A DNA stretch of 64,000 nt, taken from assembly GCA_021234155.1 (NCBI GenBank), contig JAJEKV010000108.1:3178850-3242849 (forward strand), written 5' to 3'. The DNA is from Isoetes taiwanensis. Lineage: Eukaryota > Streptophyta > Lycopodiopsida > Isoetales > Isoetaceae. Position numbers and translations under genes: made by a program. Shown piece by piece: positions 48,505 to 60,402 of the stretch. Numbering within the stretch: position 1 is the first letter of the stretch; every line of letters starts with the position of its first letter. The notes beneath the pieces were generated by a model that did no database searches, was not told the origin of the DNA, and saw only the letters and a program-made list of their open reading frames with translations.

Positions 48505-49396
48505 GGCCCTAGATTCCTACGATGTACTACTTATAAATATCATACAAACGATTAGCATTAACTTTACCTGACAGATTGATAGACGTGTTAACGCCCTGAA
48601 AGGTGCCAGCATGCCCAAGCCCAAGCCACACGAAGGAGAAACAAATCAGAAGCTTCTACTCGATAGAAATGTTTTGGCTTCTAGCTGGCCCATAGATTAT
48701 TTTACATCCGTTAAATTGAAGGGTTCCATCTTCCGTATCTGTTTCTAGGTCAAGACGGGACTCATTTCTTTGTCAGGATCGGTCTCGGAAACACGACTCT
48801 TCTCTTGAGACGTCCAGCAAGTTCCAAGGCTGCCAAGGAAGCAATGGGCTCAATTGTTTTTAGATTCTTTAACTTTTAATATGGTAGGACTAGGACCACA
48901 TAAGAGACTTGTTCACATCACAACTTTCTTTCATTGTCTTATGTTGTCAAACAATACACCTGGAAATTCTTGGACACGTTCAATAAAGAAATGGTTCCAA
49001 TTCCCATTCATTAATTTATTTCGCCGTGTACGCTTGATATTAGTAGTCCAACTCGTCCTTCTCTAACTTGGAAAATGGTGATGTTGCGTTTTCCTTTTTC
49101 GTCTTCATTCAAGTACAATCGACATGAGAAGCCACCTCTACAACTAGGATTCACATACAGGAAAATGCCGCCTTCTCGCTCAATGGAGCTTTTTTCTATG
49201 GCGGCATGGAAAGTGGAGAGCTGATTCCAGGGGATTCGCAATCGGCAGGAGCTGGGAGCGGGTTTGGAATCGACGACCCACTTCTAGGTCGCCACAACAC
49301 GGCAACTTGGAGGATGACCTGATGCTTACCTGCAGCTGACCGCTTGAGCGGAATCCTTGAGCCGTTTTCTATTCCAAGGCAGAAGGTGGCTAGTTG

Positions 49397-49530
49397 CCAT
49401 GTTGTATGGTGGCATGGCCACCGGGACCACATTCCGGTGTGGGACCAGGGCACCGCCGCTGGCCGGAGCCCCGGAGCGGGTCACCCGGCTACCGGAATGT
49501 GGGACCGGTGGCCATGCCACCACAACATGG
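49397..49530. repeat. GC-rich foldback in R3
   Basis: Third copy of the about 135-bp foldback with arms ccatgttgtatggtggcatgg and its complement. The centre differs from R2 (agggcaccgccgctggcc). Confidence 0.75.
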
Positions 49531-51867
49531 AAGGGGGAAGCCAAATTTTACCCCCTTTTTGTCCTCCCCTGTTTTCGACGAAGGCGGAGGTCCGTCTATG
49601 GCGCAAAAGGAGAAACCTCCTAGGCCTCCTGCTCCATCATTTTGTCTTCGTAGAGCCAAGGCCATAGCTCGTCAGAAAGGGAAAACTCTGGCGCAAGGAG
49701 GCATAGACATCTTTTATGTTTTGATCCCTTCATTTTGGTGTTTCATTGTCTTTTTTTCTTGGTCATTTTGTTTTAGCGGTTGTAATGCAAGGCATGTAGC
49801 CTTCTTTGATCGACATCACGCAGATGATATTACGAGGTTTTGCGGATGATATTACGTGGTTTTGATGACATGCGGATGCTAACTAATGGTTTCCAGGTCG
49901 TAATGGAGCCGGTAATGCTACTGTTGAGGCATTTCTTGGCTCGATTCGACGCCTAATCTCTGTGTATAGGAGGTTATTTTTGTAATTTTATTTTGTAGAT
50001 GCTAACTATAGTCTGCATGCAGGTCGAAAATTCAATTTGTTTGCCATTTTACACGGATTTTGATGACCTTCTTGCTACACTAAAGAGTAACTTGGTTCTC
50101 AAAAGCGAGGAGGAAGCCTCTTTTTTCCACGCCAATCTGAGAACCAAAAGCATGAAGATTCGTGCATTCATTTTGCCAAAGAAACAAAAGAAAGAAAGAA
50201 AGAAAGAAAGGGATTTAAAGCCGCGGTTGCATAATATGGTACCTTTCATAAAAATCTTACATGGGGCAATCCATGCTAAAAAGATGCTTGATTAGGTCTT
50301 CAATACCGCATGTCGAATCCATAACTAGAGCAAGAACAATAAATATATGGCCGGTTTAGGGTGAAATAGGAACGTAGAAGAAGAGGGAACACAAAGAGAT
50401 GTTTACCTGTTATAGCCTGTAAAATTTGTTGTTCCCTGAATTGTTCTCCCCCTTTCCATTCCGAGTTGTAGGGAGGTGCGGTGTCGGCGACCGAATGACA
50501 TTCGCATTCATTTTGGCGACCCCTTTCCATGTTGTTAGTATGTTCCCATTGCATTAGTACATCGAAATCAAAACAAAGAGAAATCTAAAGATGCTCGAAA
50601 TTTCTAATCAAGATCAAATCTAAAGATACCCAAATTTTGAAAAGCTATGAGTAGATCACAAGACCTTGTAAAAAACTTTTCTACTAAATCTAAAGATACT
50701 CAAAAATTGAAAAGCTATACGTAGATTACTTCCCGAACCGGTTGCTTTTGGGTGCTTGATGAATTGGCAAAAATGTAGTGTTATTTCGACACATAATTCT
50801 CCACCTGCAGCGAATGCTTATCCTTGAAAGGTCGTACCTTCTAGTTCAGTACTAGATTATTGGGCATCCCATTTGGGATTAATGTTTATGTCTTCTAGGC
50901 TTGGGATCAAATCATATTGGGCTTACAAAGGCATTATGGCTAGACCGATACATGTAGTTAAGTTTGTGCTTTATAATATTTTAATTTACTCTCAGCCTTG
51001 GTAGCTCTTGTTGAAAAAATTTAAGGAGATTGTGCTATTCTTTGCATCTTTGTTTGGGGTGGTAATGAGATAGGAACAATTGTGAAGGTCTCTTGGATAT
51101 ACAACTATTGAATATCTTTGCATTGAATATTTATCTCAATGCTTTTCCTTTTCCGAAAGGTATACTTAAGGCCTGTATCTTTTTATCAAACAAAAAGTCC
51201 GTTTTACCAATGGTTATCACACAAATGGTGCAGCCAAAGCAGTGATGGTATCCAAGTAAGGTTCAATTATATTGCAAGTTATATGATAAATTTAAGCATG
51301 CTAAGAGTAGTTGTTGGAAAATTCACGAAACCGGAATGGGCAAACAATAAGTATCCACCAAAGGCGAAAGTGTTTGAGTCGAGACCTCTTCCTAATAATG
51401 ATGCTCACATTCAAGATGCAAAGTATATTAAAAATCCTCTTATTGAGGAACTTAAGAAGCAAGAGAAGGCAAAATCAAGAGGAATTATGAATTTGTTGAG
51501 GTGGAGAATGACACATTTCAGTAAGAAGAAGAAAATGGAGAAGCAAATACGGGTACAAGATCAAAAAGGATGGTCCAAGAACAAAGAGTAGTGCCGATAG
51601 CGGAGAAGACTAAGAGCTCTTTGCCAAAGGCTTTGACGGGACAAGCTTTAAAGGTGTCAGCACCTAAGAAGGTGCAATTCAATGTGCTACCCACATAACA
51701 GTTTATAGAATAGAAGAAAATCAGCCCATATCGACACCTTCTATATAGTGGAGGAGGACACTCATAATGAAAATGATGTGATCGCCAAGTTTTGTTGGAA
51801 TGTTGGAGCATGTATAATGGGCATATATGAAGGATGACTCGGTGGAGGAGTGCCAAAGCCCATCAAA

Positions 51868-51939
51868 GGGCGGTAGCTTCGATGGTAGAGTACTTGGCTT
51901 GCAAACAAGAGGTCTTGGGTTCGATCCCCAGCCTGTCCA
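51868..51939 (+). other. tRNA-like sequence in TRIM LTR1
   Basis: gcggtagcttcgatggtaga (A-box region), an anticodon arm cttgg-cttgcaa-acaag (loop reads as anticodon TGC, Ala-like) and ggttcgatcccc (B box), with arm spacing as in a tRNA. The R2 copy has a better A box (TAGCTCAGTGG). The acceptor ends do not pair well, so this is not a functional tRNA gene but could act as an internal pol III promoter. Confidence 0.7.
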
Positions 51940-52228
51940 CCCAATCATAGAAGGTTTATTTCTAAATATGGTATTAGAGCCATGGTCCCAAGGAAAGGGT
52001 GCTTAACTGCACCGGGACAGTCCCCGGGATGAAAATGAGCAAAGCTTGGCCAGTGGAAAGCCCAACTCCTGCAGGTGGTGGAGTTGCAGGAGGAGGGAGC
52101 ATGTGGATTGTGGTGAAGGTTGGAATGGACTGGTGTGCCCATTAAGGGGGAATGTTGGAATGTTGGAGGATGTGTAATGGGCACATATGAAGAATGACTT
52201 AGGGAGGGGTGCTGAAAGCCCATCAAAG

Positions 52229-52299
52229 GGTCGGCAGCTAAGTGTTAGAGTACTTGGCTTGCAAGCAAGAGGTCCTGGGTTCAATCTCCAGCTTGTTCA
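52229..52299 (+). other. tRNA-like sequence in TRIM LTR2
   Basis: The same arrangement as LTR1, more diverged: cggcagctaagtgttagag, cttgg-cttgcaa-gcaag, ggttcaatctcc. The anticodon-arm sequence is nearly identical to LTR1, while the A and B boxes have changed. Confidence 0.65.
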
Positions 52300-53392
52300 T
52301 CTAATTATAGAAGGTTCATTTTTTAATAGTTTTAGCTACTAAAATCACACTTACTCTTGAGCAATTGATGCATTATTATCCTAATTTGTTGCAAGAGTTA
52401 GAAGGAAGAAAAAAATAGAAATTTTAGTCCAACAAATTCTATCGAATAATAGAAACAAGAATATAATAGAGCCACCATTTCGGCGGTCAAAGATCCAACC
52501 ATTTCTTTTATGATGTGAGTATCAATGGATATTTAATAAAAGGAGCCAACACAGATCACGTACCAATTGAAATGTAATGCCTACCATATAATGCTTCAAG
52601 TTGGATTGAATGATGGAGCCGACAATCAATCAAATGAAGGTACAACCTATGGGAGTTATAAGAAATGTTTTGTGCAATGTATATAAGGTGAAAGCAATTT
52701 TTCAATTTTATAGTTTTGAAATTTCTAGAGAATGTGCATCTTTGACTTATACTTTGTTTACGGAGCCGCACATGGTTAGATGTCGTACAAGGTGAGACTT
52801 CATGAAGAAAGCATAAAAAGAACATCTTTGGATGTTACGGCAAAACATTTTCCCTTGAGTAATCTTTGCCTGCGTGAGATACACCGATCAGTTTCCTCCA
52901 CACCACGGATCCCAGATCCCCTCATTGATCACATTGGCTCTCCTATGTGGAGCACTCTCGGCCAGATCGGATCCTTCCGATAATTTCTCCTTGGATGAAT
53001 ATCGGTAGCTGCCCAAAGGCCAAATCCCGGACCCTTGGCGTGCTAACCTGACCGTGGCCACAACCACTCGACCTCTGGCCGCTAAAAGCGACCTCGTGGT
53101 CCAAGTCTCGATCCAAATAGTTTACTCTGGCAGCAGAACCGACTCTTCTCTTCTTGAGACCCAATTCCGTTCCCCCATCGAATTCCTCCTTCAGGCTTTA
53201 TAATCGTCTCAACTGGAGTCACCTGCAGTCCCTTCCAAATTAATCCACCCAAATGGCTTTGGATTCGATCTTGATTAATTCCTTCCAAGCCCGACTACCC
53301 GGTCGAGGCTCTTCCCCGGTCCGATACGATCCATGGCCATCGCTGGATCTTGTTGATCCTCCGGATATGCATCCTTGATCCTTTGTATAAGA

Positions 53393-54001
53393 TCACTTTG
53401 TTAAGGTATTTATATGCTTAACCCTTGATAGCGCATCGGCAACTGGATTATTTTTGTCAGGGGTATGCTCAATGGAGAAATGGAACTCATGGAGGAAGTC
53501 TAGCCACCTAGCTTGTCTCGGGCTAATCTCGGCTTGACTCTGCAAGAACCTCAATGGTTTATGGTCGGTATAGACGATAAACTTGCGCGGCTCTTGGCTC
53601 ATCCCACTACGCAAGTAGTGCCTCCAAGTCTTTAAGCATGCACAATGGCTAACAATTCTTGCTCATAGGTTGTGTAGTTCCTTTCCACAGGACTCAGTTT
53701 CCGACTTTTATAAGCCACTACATGTCCCTGCTGCATCAATACTGCCCCTAACGCTTGCTCGCAAGCGTCAGTATAGACCTTGAATGTTTGATTCAAATCC
53801 GGTACTTTTAATACAGGACTGCTCACTAGCAAGTCCTTAATGCGCCGAAACGCCTCTTGCTGCTCTCTTTCCCACACAAAATTTTGATCTTTTTTCAAAA
53901 GATCAGTGAGAGGAGCTACAACTTTAGAGAATTTGGGTACGAATTTGTGGTAGTACGTTGCTAACCCTAGAAAACTTCGTAACTCCGAAATGTTCTCTGG
54001 T
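53393..54001 (-). pseudogene. Ty3/gypsy RNase H remnant in R3
   Basis: Minus-strand frames 53898-53632 (KKDQNFVWEREQQEAFRRIK, TDACEQALGAVLMQQ) and 53614-53393 (YTDHKPLRFLQ, NPVADALSRV) repeat the 22479-23094 segment, with one stop between them as in R1. Upstream of 54001 the pol sequence is cut off and replaced by UGT exon 2. Confidence 0.85.
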
Positions 54002-54005
54002 GGGA

Positions 54006-55014
54006 ACCAAACGAGACATATAATACAGAGTTAGGGTCTTGGCCATTTAACCATTCTATGCACTTGGTTTCTTCAGCAGACAAGTGCCTCTGCTTGGAAT
54101 CAGTGTAAACAATGGGTAGAACTGGACCAATGGGGAGATAGTTAGAGGCAATATTCCTCATGGCTTCAACAGCATTTTCTTCAAGTTCTTCTATGGAATT
54201 CACCAAAACAAAATCGCCTCGGCAACTTTGGTATATGTGTCACGCATGTGAGTTGATCCGATGCTTCATACGGCATGCAAATGGAAGTCGATAGGATGCA
54301 GAGGTCCGATACCGTGAATACAAAGCGATCACGATGGTTAGGTTCCATGTAGTCACCGCATTTGAAAAAAAAAACAGGGGAAAAAGAAGTCCATTGGTCG
54401 ATGGGGGTCATGATTTGTTTGTGCAGAACAAAGCTTCATTATGCAAGGAAGATGGAAAAAATGTTCCACTTTGCATTTTGGGAGAAAGGGTAACAGATCT
54501 ACCTTTGAAATTGAGAGGAACGATCCTTGGTCCATAAGTTGAGGCAATGAAGAAGCTATGAGATCATTGGTAGCACAAGTTGTAGAATAAGCGACCAATG
54601 GTATGTCAAACTCATTTGCAACGTCTTGGGTCCATCCAACCATGGTATCACATAGTATACAACAAACACACCGGTCCATCACGGATCATGTTATCAACCA
54701 ACTCACGGAAAGGCCCCTTCATGTTTGTTAGAAGCGCCTATGGCTTCCCTCACTCCCATTCCATTCCCCGAGACAAACAATCTAAACCATCGAATTCCAA
54801 CAAATCTGATCTTCGGTTACGCTCTGCATCTAAAATCGATCTCCTCTTTCCATCAGCCTAGCATGATTGATATTGCTATTCACAAATGTAATGCAAAACC
54901 CAAATGAGTCGCTTAAACGTTGGCCTGAGAACTAGCATGGGATTAATGTGTCCCCTGTGTTGGGAAAGGAAATGCCACAATATGAGGCATATGGCTCTTG
55001 TTAGACACCTCCAT
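54006..55014 (-). pseudogene. Truncated UDP-glycosyltransferase copy (right arm)
   Basis: Minus-strand copy of UGT-2 from the ATG (55014) to the same break in exon 2 as the copy at 27991-29009. The 54206-53967 frame reads MVNSIEELEENAVEAMRNIA and crosses the junction into gypsy sequence. Numerous one-base differences create frame breaks, and most of those checked convert CAG or CTG to CG. There is no PSPG box, so it could not be an active enzyme. Confidence 0.9.
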
Positions 55015-55293
55015 AGCTTAGATCGTAACACAAATGAGAATTTGCTCCCCGCTCTTATAGGCCCTAGATTCCTACGATGTACTACTTATAAATATCATAC
55101 AAACGATTAGCATTAACTTTACCCGACAGATTGATAGACGTGTTAACGCCTCGAAGGTGCCAAAGATGCCCAAGCCCAAGCCACACGGAAGGAGAAACAA
55201 ATCGAAGCTTCTACCGATTTCCTCCAACCCTTTCCTCCACCATCTCTCTCTTGCTCAGCCTTTTACGCCACCCGTTTTCTAGACCGGCCAAGT

Positions 55294-55912
55294 ATGGCTC
55301 GAACCAAACAGAAAGAAGGAAGTACAACGAAACACCCACGCCTCGATGGCGATGTAGCAAATGGATGACATAATGAAGAAAATTCCGGAGCACCTTCGAC
55401 CTAAGAAGGGGGAAGAGGAGTTTCCCTCCAGCAGCAGCAATGAAACCTTCCACGACGCCGAGGAGGAGGCACCTAGCGGCAGCAGCAGCTCTTCGTCGGC
55501 AGGTACCCAGAGAACCGGCGAGCCCCGCCACTTTGGGCCCTCATCGGACACCGAGGTGGAAGAGCAGGTCGAAGAGCAGCCACAGCACCAAACTCAGGAG
55601 GCGGGCCCTTCGGCACCAAAGAAGAAGGGCAAGGAAAAGGTTGCAGAGTGGCGAGAAGAGAAGGCTGCGAGGAAGAAGAGGGAGCGCGAGCGGGAGCTGA
55701 GGGAGCAGGAGAGAAGGACGAAGAGAAGGAACGACGGGCCTCGCCGGACCGTCGTCATTGAAGAACCTCGTCAAGACGAGGAAGCAGAGGAGGAAGAAGA
55801 GGAGGTAGAAGCAGAGGACGAGGAAGACGAGCGCGTCGGGGAACCCACAAACCCCGACGCTAGACCACCTTACCCGAACAATGCAAGCTTTCTGTTGCTT
55901 GGCGCTCTTTAG
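55294..55912 (+). CDS. Charged low-complexity ORF with MARTKQ-like start
   Basis: The longest frame (55361-55912, 183 codons) starts MDDIMKKIPEHLRPKKGEEE. It has a Ser-rich stretch, a Lys/Arg/Glu helix (about residues 88-127, KKKGKEKV to RRTKRRND), an acidic run (EEEEEEVEAEDEEDE) and ends NNASFLLLGAL. A short frame starting at 55294 (MARTKQKEGSTTKHPRLDG) overlaps its start in another frame. One base change would join them. MARTKQ equals the first six residues of histone H3. Composition resembles the N-terminal part of retroelement or transposon proteins. I do not recognise a family. It begins just outside the right inverted-repeat arm. Confidence 0.4.
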
Positions 55913-56540
55913 TGCTAGGGTGGAAAAAAGAATTTACGAAAGCCTGCTAAGGATGGGCTGGACTTTTTAGACAAAAGAAAGCTTCTATGCAACTTTCATT
56001 AAGCAAATATAGCTGCACGTGCAAATGCCAGATGACTAGAGGTATGTATTTTAAGAACATTTCCAGCATTTCTTTTTCTATTTCATATGATCGGCTTTGA
56101 AAAAGAGGTCTTGATTGAGCTTTGAATTTGGTTCTGCAAAACACTCTTTTCTTTTTTTTCTGACTCCGCTTACCTGGTTCATGGCTGTGGTGATTGTAGC
56201 GTGCTCTTGTTGCTAGTCTGTTTCTGCAAAGAAGTGTCGATTTTATTTGAACAACACATAAAAATCCAGTTAGGCTACCCTGTTTTTATTCCTGCACTTG
56301 TTATATCTCCTATAGTTGAAACTCTACCAACAATGGAAAGGTTTGCAGATCGTTTGTTGCAGTTAGTCAACATCAGAGGCCATATTTTTGCATGCTTGTG
56401 CTCATTGTGACATGCGTATGACTCATTCTTAAAAAAAAAAAACAAAAAAAAACAAAAAAAAAGGTTGACTTCTATATGACATTATTGGTCGATGCAGTTG
56501 TCTTGATTTTGGCTTTGGAATCCAGAGGAAAAGAAGTGAG
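55913..56540. other. Spacer, no gene seen
   Basis: AT-rich, with an A-rich tract (aaaaaaacaaaaaaaaacaa) at about 56431-56463. Short ORFs only. Confidence 0.4.
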
Positions 56541-56549
56541 GAATTTATC

Positions 56550-56706
56550 AAGGCTCAAACATGCCACGTGGGCTCCAACATGAAAAGGTGGCTCAAACAT
56601 GCCACGAGGGCTCCAACATGCCACCTAGGATCCAACATGCCAAGGTGGCTCAAACATGCCACGTGCGTTCCAATATGCCACCTCGGCTCCAACATGCCAA
56701 GGTGAC
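56550..56706. repeat. Minisatellite of catgccac(gtggg) units
   Basis: Six to seven imperfect units of about 20-30 bp are built from ggctcaaacatgccac, gtgggctccaacatg and ccaaggtggct. Several contain the G-box core CACGTG. ORFs on both strands across it are by-products. Confidence 0.75.
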
Positions 56707-57056
56707 AGTATACTATTCGAAACAACTCTGGATTTTGGGGCAAGGCTTGAGGTTGTTCAAATGCTTTTTCGAAAACTGAAAGGTATAAAGCACTATTTGG
56801 ATATCATTTTGAGGATGTTATTTCCCGATTCTTATTTATTGGTGCTATGTTGCAGGTTTATGTCACAAAGCCTAATGGAGAAGAAGAATGCATTGCAGCT
56901 GAAGTTGACAAGCCATGCTATAGCAAGCTTCAAGAGCTTGCAAAGCAAAAAGGATCAAGGGGGCAGCCAATGGTTGGGTCACAAGGTTTTTATAGGAATT
57001 CAACTTCAATAGGGTTTTTCTGCGATGAGTATTGTGGTCGTAAGCAATAGATATTT
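56707..57056 (+). CDS. Two possible exons of an unidentified gene
   Basis: Sequence to about 56781 reads ETTLDFGARLEVVQMLFRKL and ends at a good donor (gaaag|gtataaag). An acceptor (gctatgttgcag|g) at about 56854 opens a frame with VYVTKPNGEEECIAAEVDKP, YSKLQELAKQKGSRGQP and STSIGFFCDEYCGRKQ before a stop near 57050. Phase and splice signals make an exon pair credible, and the composition is protein-like. The gene is unrecognised. The left part of exon 1 runs into the minisatellite, so the 5' part is missing or elsewhere. Confidence 0.35.
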
Positions 57057-59560
57057 AATTATTTAATTACACTGACCTATTTATTTGTGTTTATACTAAT
57101 TCATAGTCTACATGGGCAACAGACTAAGAACTGGGTTGTGACAAGCATGGAAACTTCTAATAATTTAAAAATAATCAAGATTCCAGAAGAATTAAGTAGG
57201 CCAATAAACAAATTAGCCATTGGTAATAGTCTAAGTTTATCCCTATGTTTCTTCTTGTTGATTGAATAATAGAGCGATTTTCTAGTTATGAGCTCATGTT
57301 GCATGCCATAAATTGAGTCTCCTGTCAGAATGACAATGATTATAATTTGATTAGAGGTTTGACAGCTCTAGATATCAAATTCAATTAGATTATTATGATA
57401 ATCAATTGTAGATTATTGTCATAGACTCCCATTCTAGATCTGGACGTTCATGTATAGATTCTGTAATACTAGCAAAGTGCAACAGTGTCATTGTCGATAA
57501 ATAGAGCCAAGGGAACCATTGATAAATAGAGGCCACAGATCATAGTATTCCATGTTACATGATACTCAAGGGATCATAAACATTTTAGACTATATGATAG
57601 TCAATTGCTCTATGATGGAAAGGGATCATAAACATTTTAAGCTACAAGATAGTCAATTGCCCTCTGAATCCAGCATATTGCATGTATCTTCCATGGCCAA
57701 CAAAGCAATCCAAAAGGGGATTGGCCTGTCCATGCTGTGGATTTGCTTCTCAGAAATGAGATTTATTGATTCTAATTTTTGTGCATGGAGATTGGGCCTT
57801 TATTTGTCTATGACGGAAATTTTCAAAGCAAAAGATAGCTCAATTCTATGCAACCTAATCTTTTCTATTGGTCCAATGTGACAAAACATAAAAATTGCTT
57901 ATTTTTTAGCTATGACAAAATAGGTACCTGGCATTCACTTCAGAAGATGATAAATCATATACCATTCACATGAAAACATTAAATTTCTTAGAAAGGATTT
58001 GAGCAAAGTTTACAATGGCTCAAAAACATTCAATGGGCCTAACTTATCATTACTTTCTTTTTTCTTCTTCAGTTGTATGAATTAACCTCCAAAACTTGTG
58101 AAATATGAGAACTCCTGGGTTATGAAAATGAATCCAACACGAAACAACCAAATAAAAAACATGCAAACACACTCTTGAGTCACCAGAGAGCAACCCTTCA
58201 TGTGCAGCACCTTGTTCATTTCCTCCTCTGGTGATGGAGGATGCCGGACCTTTTGGCGATGGCGCTTCTGTCGTGTATTGAGGCATTGCAAGCCATTTTG
58301 CCATTTTAAGGTTGCTGTGCGTGGCGCCTTCAGTTCTGGTACACTTTTTTTTTTTTTGTATTTTGTGTTGTTTATCTGTGTCTAATGTTCCTTGTTTATC
58401 TTTTGTAGGTTTTGGCAATTTTGCATGTGTTTTTGAACAATTTTTAAGCTTCTTGGCGAGTCTGGAGTTCAAGGAATAAATGGAAGAGGGGAGATGATGC
58501 CATATTCATGCCATGTCTCAACAAAAAGCTTTGCTTCCTAAATTGATCCCGCTGGAGTTGAAGAGACCATGACCATCTATCTGTTTCTGGTTGACCAGAG
58601 TCAGGGTGGACCCTAAAATCTCGAAATGCTCAATCTATATCAAGAAGGCAAAAGATGCTTAGAAGAACAATAGTGTCTAATACTAAAGAATTTGCATAGA
58701 GAGACCTCGGAACATGTCCATGATGAATTCAACAAGTTTTAAAGATACCTTAGCTAGCATTTGCGGCCCAATTTCCAAGTCTCAATGCAAATGAAATCTT
58801 TGCTAACAGAGTTTTGCTTTCTCCCAGAGTTATAAATCCCCCAATATCCATCCTGGTGTCATAGATCTTATTCTCGTCCTCCAAAGAACTATTGATGCAA
58901 AATTTGTGACCACCATAAACAAATTGTTTTCTTTGTGATCCCTAGAAACCTCTTGCACTACTAGTATAATGTGATCAATTCTAACTCTAATGTTTTCGTC
59001 ACTTTTTATTCGCAAAACTGTGGTACCCAGAGATTCCCTATTGTCCTTTTTGGAATTTAATATCATTGTTGCAAATCTACAAACTCGCAAAAATTTGACC
59101 TTGTAATCTGAAAGAATCGAAGTAGGGATTAACCTTGTATGCTTGTCAATCCATAGCTTCAACAAAAGCATGGATGTTGAAGAAGGTAGAGGAAGGAAAA
59201 AACACTAAATTATGTAGCTTGAGCTCTGCATGTGCTTCCTTTTCCAAAAAATGTCATTGAAGGGTAAATCATGGAGAGCATGGATTAAACAAAATATGAA
59301 AGAGGAAAATGGAGGGGGTAAACCATGGAGAGCATGGATTGTCAATAATAAAATACTGTCTGTGCTCTAGATGTACTAAATAGTACACCCCATGCACTAT
59401 GACTTCAAAATTAAAAAGAAATCATGGAATCCCAGATTCCACCATGTCCATAATTGTTTCAAGACTCCTGGGGTCCTAATGAAAGTTCTTCTTCCAAAGC
59501 ACAGTTTTTAAACTGCTAAGCTTTAATACGTACTAGACCCCAAAACTCTAACGGAATTAG
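57057..59560. other. Long AT-rich spacer, no supported gene
   Basis: Only short frames (for example 58050-58472 and 58830-59171, both minus) without motifs. A repeated phrase (gggatcataaacattttaragctayawgatagtcaattg) at 57568-57660 is a local duplication of about 50 bp. Confidence 0.35.
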
Positions 59561-60402
59561 AGCCCTAATACCACGTAGACCAATATGAGGTCCACCTCCA
59601 CAATTTCCAATTATTGTGAACTTTTAGCACGGACCCTAGTTTGTGCTCTATTGACTCCTAACATAGTCGTCACCGATTCCCTATATGGATTTGGTTAAGC
59701 CCTACATGCAACCGCATGCCACTAATACTGCAACAATCTAGTAAGCAGAAGCACAATACCCAGTATTGTACATGAAGGCACCCCATGTCCTTTTATATTG
59801 CTAGCCTGGCTAGCAAGCCTGGGCAATGGTCCTATGTTATCAACTTATACTAAGATAATGGTAACATGTACCCCTTGCAGTACCCCACTACTGCTATCAA
59901 GTACCCCTAACCTTGTTAATTACTAGTCCAACTAGTAAAGGGGTATTGGGTCCAAAAGCTATCAAGTTGATAATTTGATATAAGTTTTATATAAGAATCC
60001 AAATCAATCACCATGAACTAAAATTCATGATGCCATGACTAATTCCTTGAATTAAATTCAAGCAAACATGATCCTAGATCCTGACAAGACAAATAAAAGC
60101 ACAGAGCTTTTATATACACCTTCCTAGTATTCACTTTTTAGTATTTTCAAGAACGTGCTCTTCGTGATCCTTATGACCACCAGGTCACAGTTAAGATGCT
60201 AGCACCCCCTTGCAAAGCTGCAACTTAACCCTAGAATACTAGAGTTCACCATACGTAGTTGCAACATTACCATAGTATGAACGATAATCCCCATATCATC
60301 ATGGTAATAATGGTCCATAGCTGCATCTTCCATAGCACAACTAACTTAGTTAGTTGCCCCAGAAGATCACCACGAAAGTCTGCAACCAAAGCTCTGATAC
60401 CA
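59561..60402 (-). mobile_element. LTR-retrotransposon debris with two PBS-like sites
   Basis: On the minus strand, TGGTATCAGAGCTTTGG (complement of 60386-60402) matches the initiator-tRNA-Met PBS. A second PBS-like TGGTATTAGGGCT is the complement of 59561-59573. Between them lies non-coding DNA with tataaaagg (about 59800) and tataaaagc (about 60112) on the same strand, as in LTR promoters. No LTR pair or pol domain was found, so the limits are those of the two PBS sites only. Confidence 0.35.

Larger units (their letters stand above)
51793..52328 (+). mobile_element. TRIM retrotransposon with tRNA-like LTRs (R3 copy, best read)
   Basis: LTR1 is 51793-51968 and LTR2 52153-52328, 176 bp each, TG...AATA, about five in six bases identical by eye. 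The PBS TGGTATTAGAGCCATGG starts at 51969, directly after LTR1, and matches the plant initiator-tRNA-Met type. The polypurine tract AAGGGGGAA (52144-52152) abuts LTR2. The internal part is only 184 bp and non-coding. Total 536 bp, within the TRIM range. Left flank agttt, right flank gtttt (5-base target duplication clearer in R1). Both LTRs hold a tRNA-like segment in the middle. Mobility would have depended on proteins from other elements. Confidence 0.88.
48734..54005 (-). repeat. Block R3, inverted third copy
   Basis: Same content as R1 and R2 in reverse: foldback (49397-49530), (gaaa)n, gag-pro remnant now on the + strand (51120-52795, with the readable frame 51139-51591), TRIM, gypsy terminal repeat (about 52848-52927) and gypsy RNase H (53393-54000, minus). 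It ends at the same UGT/gypsy junction as R2. Confidence 0.85.
48734..55218 (-). repeat. Right arm of the 6.5-kb inverted repeat
   Basis: Reverse-complement match of 27785-34284: block R3 (48734-54005) plus the truncated UGT and its promoter (54006-55218). Its left edge is joined to the UGT-2 promoter. Its right edge stops at ttctaccgat, within the UGT upstream region. Confidence 0.85.

Noticed and set aside
51868-51939. Functional tRNA-Ala gene
   Set aside because: Acceptor ends do not pair and the sequence lies inside an LTR, repeated at the same place in the second LTR; it is tRNA-like only.
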